Assembly (NCBI GenBank): GCA_009920225.1
Contig: RGAJ01000018.1
Span: forward strand, 1-13,702
Direction: 5' to 3'
Source: Paracoccaceae bacterium
GTDB taxonomy: Bacteria; Pseudomonadota; Alphaproteobacteria; Rhodobacterales; Rhodobacteraceae
DNA: 13,702 nucleotides
Positions 8,381-13,702 of the stretch are shown in pieces. The first letter of the stretch is position 1; each line of letters starts with the position of its first letter. The position numbers and the translations under genes were made by a program. The notes beneath the pieces were generated by a model. That model was not told where the DNA came from and made no database searches. It saw only the letters and a list, made by a program, of their open reading frames with translations.

Positions 8381-9556
8381 ATGGCGCATGAAAGCGCACT
8401 CATGCCGTCATCGGTCGACGTCAGTCGAATTGTGCGCACCGCAGACATGGATTGCGATGCCAGCGGTGATATGAACAAACTTGCGTCCGAATTGGGCGCA
8501 GGGCCATTTGCTTTGATCATCCTCTTTATCGCCCCCTGCGCCGATTTTGATAGGGTTATCCAAGGTTGCGCAGCCTATTTCCCAGATACGCCTGTCATCG
8601 GGTGTTCGACCGCGGGGGAAATTTGCAAAACAGGCTACGAAGATCGCAAACTGGTTGCGGTTGCCCTACCCCAAAGCCATTTTATCGCCAAAACGCACCT
8701 CATCACCGATCTGAACACCCGCGACCTGTCAACGATCGCCCAAGACATGGTGCGCACCCGCGCAGCGCTTGCCGAAATCAAGCCGAACTGGGACTATGAA
8801 TTTAACTATATCCTGATTGATGGCCTATCCCGCAGCGAAGACCAGCTGGTTTCAGCCCTGTCTGTGGGCTTGGGTCCCGTCCCGTTGTTCGGGGGATCCT
8901 CGGCCGATGGGGTTGATTTTCAACGAACCCGCATTTTGCATGATGGCGAAATTTATCAAAACGCCGCCGTGCTTGCCCAAATCCGCACCCGCTGTCCGAT
9001 CAAGGTGTTCAAAACCGATCACCTGATCCCATCAGACCAACGCATGGTGGTGACCAAAGCCGACCCAGCCAATCGAACGGTCAGCGAAATCAACGCTGCC
9101 CCCGCCGCCCGTGAATATGCGCGCCTGTTGGGAAAAGACCCTGAACAGCTCACACCATTTACCTTTGCGGCGCATCCTGTTGTTGTGCGCGTGGGCGGAC
9201 AACATCACGTTCGCGCCATTCAACGGGTCGCGGAAAATGGTGATCTGATCTTTTTCTCTGCGATTGACGAAGGGTTGGTTTTGACCTTGGCCGATCCCAT
9301 GGACATGGAAGACCACCTTGCGCGTGAACTTGACGCGCTTAGCGCGACAACCGAACCCGATATGATTTTGGCGTGTGACTGTATTTTGCGCAAACTTGAA
9401 GCACAGGAAAAACAAAAGACCCGTGCGCTGAGTGAATTATTGTCCAAACGAAATGTCATAGGGTTTTCGACCTATGGCGAACAATACAATTCTATGCATG
9501 TGAACCAAACGCTGACAGGCGTTGCGATTTATCCGCCAAAGAATGACGCATGCTAA
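8381..9556 (+). CDS. FIST-domain sensor protein, NosP-like
   Basis: A 391-residue soluble protein with no signal peptide or membrane segment. The FIST N domain (about 40-230) carries GCSTAGEI and FGGSSADG. The FIST C domain (about 235-375) carries HPVVVRVGG, FFSAIDEGLVLT and the terminal GFSTYGEQYNS motif. FIST proteins are sensory modules. In Pseudomonas, Vibrio and Legionella, members encoded beside a hybrid kinase (NosP) bind haem, sense nitric oxide and inhibit that kinase (NahK). The gene order here, with a 7-base overlap into the kinase gene, fits that role. His214, in VFKTDHLIP, lies in a region that appears conserved among such proteins and is one candidate haem ligand. I cannot confirm haem binding from sequence. 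A small-molecule (amino-acid-like) ligand, as first proposed for FIST, remains possible. Confidence 0.9.
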   Translation: MAHESALMPSSVDVSRIVRTADMDCDASGDMNKLASELGAGPFALIILFIAPCADFDRVIQGCAAYFPDTPVIGCSTAGEICKTGYEDRKLVAVALPQSHFIAKTHLITDLNTRDLSTIAQDMVRTRAALAEIKPNWDYEFNYILIDGLSRSEDQLVSALSVGLGPVPLFGGSSADGVDFQRTRILHDGEIYQNAAVLAQIRTRCPIKVFKTDHLIPSDQRMVVTKADPANRTVSEINAAPAAREYARLLGKDPEQLTPFTFAAHPVVVRVGGQHHVRAIQRVAENGDLIFFSAIDEGLVLTLADPMDMEDHLARELDALSATTEPDMILACDCILRKLEAQEKQKTRALSELLSKRNVIGFSTYGEQYNSMHVNQTLTGVAIYPPKNDAC

Positions 9557-11769
9557 CATCCCTGATTAACCCAAATGACAGCACCGAAGTTCAAAACGAA
9601 AAGCTGACGAAAATCATCATTGCGTTGATGAATCGGGTCGAACAGGCAACCGACGCATCCGGCGCGGCTTATGCCCAATTCCAACGTGCCGCCGTGTTGG
9701 AAGAAGACGTGAAAAGCCGCACCAAAGAATTGGAACACGCACTGGATTTGTTGAACGAATCCAATGGGCGCTTGGCCCAAGCAAACGCCGAAACCGAAGC
9801 CGCGCGATCCAACCTTGTCAATGCAATCGAAGCGATTCAGGAAGGGTTTGCATTGTTTGATGGTGATGACCGTCTGGTGTTGTATAATTCCCGTTTCGGG
9901 ATGCACATGCCCGATATTCATGACCATCTGACACCTGGATTGATGTTTGACGATTACGTCCGCATGATCAGCGAAAGTTCGTTTCTGTCCCTGCCGCCCA
10001 ATGAAACATCCGAACAATGGGCCAGCAGGCGATTGAAACGTCACAAAGAAGCACATGTCATTTTCAACGTGCGCCTGATCTGGAACCGCTGGATGCAAGT
10101 CAGTGAACATCACACCCCTGACGGCGGTACGGTGATTTTGCAAACCGATGTGTCCGACATCATGCGCGTTGAACGACAAGAACGCGAACGCATGCTGGAT
10201 GACCAAGCCCGCCTGATCCGCGCCACGCTTGAACATTTGAACCAAGGCGTGTGTATTTTTGACAATAAATTCAGGCTGGTGGGGTGGAACAATCGCGTGG
10301 CGGAGCTTTTGCCGCTATCCGCGTCCTCCATTCGTATCGGCACCGAATTCGATGCGATCTTGACCAAATTACGCGACAACATTGCGTTTTTGTCGGGCAT
10401 GACCGCGAACAAACTGGCGCAGTGGGTCGCACAAAAATCGGGACGCCCCCCGCTTCGATTTGAAATCGAACATGGCAACCGAACCATTCTGGATGTGTTT
10501 GCCCAAGAAATGCCGGATACGGGGTTCGTGATTTCGTTTTCTGATGTGACCGCGGAAAAAAATGCGGTCCGCGCAATGACAACCGCCAACGAAACGCTAG
10601 AGCAGCGTGTGGTTGAACGCACATTAGAGCTTGAGGATGCGTTGTCCGACGCCGAACGCGCGAACGCGTCTAAATCGCGCTTTGTCGCGGCGGCATCACA
10701 TGATTTGTTGCAACCTCTCAGTGCAGCCAAACTGTATATCGCATCCCTTGAAAATGATATCGCCGACGACAAAGCCCGCGATATCGTTGGCAAAGCAAAC
10801 CGCGCGCTAAACAGTGTTGAACATATATTAGAAGCGCTTTTGGATATTTCAAAACTGGATTCTGGACGCGCCTCGTTTCACGTCACTGCCGTGTCATTAA
10901 ACATGATAATGTCGCAGCTGCGTGACGAGCTGCAACCACTTGCCGATCAAAAAGGATTAGATCTGCGGTTTGTCGAAACCTCGGCAACCGTGATGAGCGA
11001 CGCGACATATTTGCGGCGTATTCTGCAAAATCTGGTGGTCAATGCCCTGCGATATACCGAAAAAGGCAAGGTTTTGGTTGGCGTGCGCAACATCGGACAA
11101 TCGGTTCGGGTCGAAGTTTGGGACACAGGGCCAGGGATTCCTGATGACAAACAAGACATAATCTTTGGTGAATTTCAGCGTCTCAATGCATCCGCCAGCG
11201 CAGCCGAAGGCATGGGTCTTGGCCTTGCGATTGTGGAACGGGCCTGTTCGTTACTGAACCACCCCTTACGCGTTGAATCCAAGGTGGGCCTTGGTACCGG
11301 GTTTTTGGTTGAACTGCGCCGCGCGCAAGACATATCCAAAGACAACCCGCCTCTGGTCTTTCGCCGTCCGCAAAAAGAACCAAGTTTGGGCAATCTCGTT
11401 GTGCTGTTGATCGAAAATGATCTTGATCTGCAAACTGCGCTGACTGTGGTCATGGAACAATGGGGAATCGACGTTCTGCCCACGTCATCAGGGTCCGAAG
11501 CCATCGCGCTTTTGACGGAAATTGACATCACGCCTGATGTGATCTTGGCCGATTACCAATTGGATTTAAACGAAACCGGAACGGATGCCATTCGACAATT
11601 ATGGAACATATTTGATCGCATACCCGCCGCATTAATCACCGCCAACCGCACACAGCAGGTGATGCAAGATTGCCAAAAGTCTGGGATCGAATTGATGCAC
11701 AAACCGATTTCACCCGAAAAACTTCGTGGGTATTTGGGACGTGTCGCAGGTCAGGCCAAGTTGCGTTAG
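9550..11769 (+). CDS. Soluble PAS-containing hybrid histidine kinase, NahK/ErcS'-like
   Basis: A 739-residue cytoplasmic kinase without membrane segments. Order: N-terminal coiled coil (about 15-90), PAS domain (about 88-215), second PAS_7-like domain (about 225-345), another coiled coil, and HisKA with phospho-acceptor His384 in ASHDLLQPLSAAKLY. The HATPase domain follows, with N-box Asn498, DTGPGIP (from Asp525) and GMGLGLAI. The C-terminal receiver has Asp668 in ILADYQLD and Lys718 in HKPIS. All catalytic boxes are present. In the receiver the usual Asp-Asp metal-binding pair reads Glu622-Asn623, a deviation also seen in related hybrid kinases. The ATG lies in the ATGCTAA overlap with the FIST stop, so translation is probably coupled and the two proteins are likely partners. 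Autophosphorylation may be controlled by the FIST protein. Phosphate could pass to the receiver, to the nearby LuxR regulator or to an unlinked Hpt protein. Confidence 0.94.
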   Translation: MLTSLINPNDSTEVQNEKLTKIIIALMNRVEQATDASGAAYAQFQRAAVLEEDVKSRTKELEHALDLLNESNGRLAQANAETEAARSNLVNAIEAIQEGFALFDGDDRLVLYNSRFGMHMPDIHDHLTPGLMFDDYVRMISESSFLSLPPNETSEQWASRRLKRHKEAHVIFNVRLIWNRWMQVSEHHTPDGGTVILQTDVSDIMRVERQERERMLDDQARLIRATLEHLNQGVCIFDNKFRLVGWNNRVAELLPLSASSIRIGTEFDAILTKLRDNIAFLSGMTANKLAQWVAQKSGRPPLRFEIEHGNRTILDVFAQEMPDTGFVISFSDVTAEKNAVRAMTTANETLEQRVVERTLELEDALSDAERANASKSRFVAAASHDLLQPLSAAKLYIASLENDIADDKARDIVGKANRALNSVEHILEALLDISKLDSGRASFHVTAVSLNMIMSQLRDELQPLADQKGLDLRFVETSATVMSDATYLRRILQNLVVNALRYTEKGKVLVGVRNIGQSVRVEVWDTGPGIPDDKQDIIFGEFQRLNASASAAEGMGLGLAIVERACSLLNHPLRVESKVGLGTGFLVELRRAQDISKDNPPLVFRRPQKEPSLGNLVVLLIENDLDLQTALTVVMEQWGIDVLPTSSGSEAIALLTEIDITPDVILADYQLDLNETGTDAIRQLWNIFDRIPAALITANRTQQVMQDCQKSGIELMHKPISPEKLRGYLGRVAGQAKLR

Positions 11770-11771
11770 AC

Positions 11772-12194
11772 CTACGCCCGCCACCGCGTCATGCGCCGTT
11801 CGATGGGTTGCAAGATTGCATATTCAATCACGCCCATGACGGCAACAAAACCGAACGAATATGCCATCACAGTGGCAACATCAAACATCTGAAAATAAAG
11901 GTGAATTTGAAATCCAATGCCATTGGATCGCCCCAAAAATTCAACAACCAACACAGTTTTCCAAATCACAGCCAACCCATTGCGCGCCGCTGCAAAAAGA
12001 TAGGGCACAAGCTGTGGAATAATCACAAAGCGCAGGGTTTTGACACGCCAAAAATGATCGATTTGCGCCATTTCCGACAAGGGTCTGTTCAGGTTTTTCG
12101 CGCCTTCACGGATCGTGACAGCAACCATCGCTGTCTTGTTTATGCTGACCGCGGCCATGGCTGACGGGCTGTCCACGGGGTTGGTGTTTGCCAC
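11772..12194 (-). pseudogene. C-terminal remnant of an ABC-transporter permease
   Basis: The reading frame encodes about 140 residues matching only the C-terminal half of a SsuC/TauC/NitT-type binding-protein-dependent permease. The conserved cytoplasmic loop (VTIREGAKNLNRPLSEMAQID), two following membrane segments (around LAVIWKTVLVVEFLG and VMAYSFGFVAVMGVIEYAIL) and a normal-looking end (QPIERRMTRWRA) are present. Intact proteins of this family have about 250 residues; the first membrane segments are absent. The nearest start is a GTG at 12194 with an in-frame TGA at 12198-12200 just upstream, and no recognisable permease sequence appears in any frame up to the smr stop. No ATPase or binding-protein gene accompanies it. 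I read it as a truncated, probably non-functional leftover of a transporter operon. The retained portion is still well conserved, which suggests a fairly recent loss. Confidence 0.75.
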
Positions 12195-12288
12195 CGATCA
12201 GCTGTTGCAATCGTGCATAGATGCCCCCATGGGGCCAAAATCCATCATTGGACGCCGAACATCGGGCGAAATCGTTCGCTTTGGGTGA
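12195..12288. other. Short spacer between smr and the permease remnant
   Basis: These 94 bases lie between the smr stop and the first usable codon of the remnant. All three minus-strand frames were read and none shows permease-like sequence. No terminator hairpin with a T-tract follows smr. The deletion junction that truncated the permease probably lies here or just inside the remnant. Confidence 0.5.
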
Positions 12289-12885
12289 TTATCTGCGTTT
12301 GCGCAGATACACGTAATACGCACCGCCACCGCCATGTTTAAAATGCGCCTCGGTAACCTGCAGGATCAAGGGCGCAATCGGGGCCATACGCAGCCATTGG
12401 GGCACTTGATGACGCAAAACACCGATTTGACGGGGGATCGGGCCGTCATCGTCGGATTTTTTGCCTTTGCCCGTGATCACCAGCAATAACCGAAACCCGC
12501 GATTATGGCCGCTGACGATGAAATTGATCAACGCTCCATGCGCTTGCGCGACGGTCATACCGTGCAAATCCATCGTATCCTCGGGCCCCAATTTTCCGCG
12601 CCGCATCTTGGTATAGGATTTCGCATCCATTTTCACAGGCATATGGGACAAAGCCGTTGAAATTGAGGGGGCCAGATCATGTGACGGCGGTTTCGATGCG
12701 GCGTTCGCACCGATCTTGAAATGCTTAATCGGGGCGCTTTCGATGTCTTTTTGCTGGGCTGATTTTTTCTTGGGTTTTTCGAACGGCGCGGCCACACGCT
12801 TTTTCGCAGGCACAAGCGGGACTGCCGTTTTGGCAACCCGTTCCCACAACTCTGCTTCGTCTTGTTTTAACGTTCGCCGTTTCAT
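12289..12885 (-). CDS. Smr-domain protein
   Basis: A 198-residue protein with a C-terminal Smr (small MutS-related) domain, a fold linked to endonuclease activity on DNA or RNA. The domain begins at about residue 104 with MDLHGMT (105-111), continues with VITGKG (136-141) and GVLR (155-158), and ends with FKHGGGGAYYVYLRKRR. These are the standard LDLHG and HGGG-type motifs. Residues 1-100 are charged and low in complexity (KKRVAAPFEKPKKKSAQQ) and probably disordered. The ATG overlaps the mltA stop in the sequence ATGA, so translation is coupled to mltA. The mltA-smr order recurs in alphaproteobacteria. The cellular role of these stand-alone Smr proteins is not well established, and nothing here narrows it. 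Confidence 0.92.
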   Translation of the reverse strand: MKRRTLKQDEAELWERVAKTAVPLVPAKKRVAAPFEKPKKKSAQQKDIESAPIKHFKIGANAASKPPSHDLAPSISTALSHMPVKMDAKSYTKMRRGKLGPEDTMDLHGMTVAQAHGALINFIVSGHNRGFRLLLVITGKGKKSDDDGPIPRQIGVLRHQVPQWLRMAPIAPLILQVTEAHFKHGGGGAYYVYLRKRR

Positions 12886-13702
12886 AACTGATCTTTTGCC
12901 AAAAGAGATAAAGCCCTTTTAATCGGCAAAAGAACATAAATCGACCCTGTATCTTTTATTTTTGCAGCTTCTTTCCCTGCATTCGGGCCGCTTCCCATAA
13001 AAATATCTGCGCGTTGTGCGCCCTTGATGACAGATCCGGTGTCTTGGGCGATCATGATGCGCTGCATCGGCTCTGCACCCGCTTTGTCCAACCAAACCGG
13101 CGCGCCCAGTGGTACAAATTTCGGATCAATCGCAACGCTGCGCAGCGGGGTCAGCGACCGGTTCATCGCGCCGAGCGGTCCTTTGTGATCAGACACGTCT
13201 ATTTCGCGAAAAAAGACAAATGACGGATTGTGATTAAGCAGGTCCAATCCATCCTGCGGGTTGCGCCGAACCCAGTTTTTGATGACAGTCGCGGATACCT
13301 GATGTTCGTTGTAAATCCCGCGCCGAACCATTTCTTTACCGACGGATCGATATTTATGTCCGTTCGATCCCCCATACCCGATGCGAAGCGTGTCACCATC
13401 CGTGAACCGCAATCGGCCAGATCCCTGAATTTGCAGAAAAAAAACATCAACAGGATCAGAAGCCCATGCTATTTCCAACCCGCGACCAGACAAAACGTTA
13501 TCGTCTTGTATCTGTTGGCGCGTCAACCATTGGCCTGTTTTTGGCAATTCCTTGGGGGCGCGGTAAATCGGAAACGAATATTCAGCTGTGCGATATCGCG
13601 ATACCAAAAGTTCGGGCTCAAAATACCCCGTAAACAATGGATCAGCGCCATCTTTGATCAGGACAGGTTTAAAAAACGCCTCAAAAAACGCTTTGCCGTC
13701 GT
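12882..13702 (-). CDS. mltA: Membrane-bound lytic murein transglycosylase A (5' end outside window)
   Basis: Partial gene: 272 C-terminal residues are visible and the frame stays open to the window edge. The encoded enzyme cleaves peptidoglycan glycan strands, forming 1,6-anhydro-muramyl ends, in the periplasm at the outer membrane. The MltA domain shows TGYFEPEL, GQWLTRQQI, LQIQGSGRLRF and GYGGSNGHKYRSVGKEM. The 3D domain follows, with IAQDTGSVIKGAQRADIFMGSG, split by function into the QDTG aspartate and the RADIF aspartate; an aspartate of this domain is catalytic in E. coli MltA. The export signal would lie in the missing N-terminal part. A TTG at 13637 is not the real start, because family-like sequence (FFEAFFKPVL) continues upstream of it. 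It is first in an operon with smr, overlapping by four bases. Confidence 0.95.
   Translation of the reverse strand, partial: DGKAFFEAFFKPVLIKDGADPLFTGYFEPELLVSRYRTAEYSFPIYRAPKELPKTGQWLTRQQIQDDNVLSGRGLEIAWASDPVDVFFLQIQGSGRLRFTDGDTLRIGYGGSNGHKYRSVGKEMVRRGIYNEHQVSATVIKNWVRRNPQDGLDLLNHNPSFVFFREIDVSDHKGPLGAMNRSLTPLRSVAIDPKFVPLGAPVWLDKAGAEPMQRIMIAQDTGSVIKGAQRADIFMGSGPNAGKEAAKIKDTGSIYVLLPIKRALSLLAKDQL

Noticed and set aside
9553..10793. Two minus-strand ORFs of about 230 codons opposite the kinase
   Set aside because: They mirror kinase codons and overlap each other; no family resemblance, promoter or ribosome-binding site.
11670..12164. 164-codon plus-strand ORF spanning the kinase end and permease remnant
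   Set aside because: Composition is that of an antisense frame, and the opposite strand carries clear permease homology.
11772..12288. Insertion-sequence scar explaining the permease truncation
   Set aside because: No terminal inverted repeats, target duplications or transposase fragments were found around the junction.

Overview
The window is a bacterial chromosomal segment of moderate GC with dense, mostly protein-coding content. The protein sequences look alphaproteobacterial, most like the Rhodobacterales/Roseobacter group. The pointers are the AspRS with an alphaproteobacterial motif 2 region and C-terminus, the long CarB, the mltA-smr pair, and the PabB-PabC pair with a short stand-alone PabB. 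Genus cannot be fixed from the sequence alone. No tRNA, rRNA, CRISPR array, insertion sequence or phage gene was seen.

Layout. Positions 1-4027 read leftwards: pabB and pabC (4-aminobenzoate for folate, overlapping by 46 bases), then aspS (aspartyl-tRNA synthetase) with its own likely promoter, then a small orphan LuxR-type DNA-binding protein. A 187-base divergent spacer (4028-4214) holds a good carB promoter and a leader hairpin. carB (large subunit of carbamoyl-phosphate synthetase) reads rightwards to 7544 and ends at a clear intrinsic terminator.

Positions 7647-11769 form a rightward three-gene signalling cluster: a NarL/LuxR-type response regulator, a FIST-domain sensor protein, and a soluble PAS-containing hybrid histidine kinase whose start codon lies inside the end of the FIST gene. 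The FIST plus kinase pair matches the NosP/NahK arrangement known for nitric oxide sensing in Pseudomonas, Vibrio and Legionella. The LuxR regulator resembles the ErbR/AgmR type found in the same Pseudomonas neighbourhood. This cluster is the most interesting part of the window. A two-armed imperfect palindrome just before the regulator is a candidate operator.

Positions 11772-13702 read leftwards, converging on the kinase gene with only two bases between the stop codons. First in transcription is mltA (lytic transglycosylase, 5' end outside the window), coupled through an ATGA overlap to an Smr-domain gene. A decayed C-terminal fragment of an ABC-transporter permease follows.
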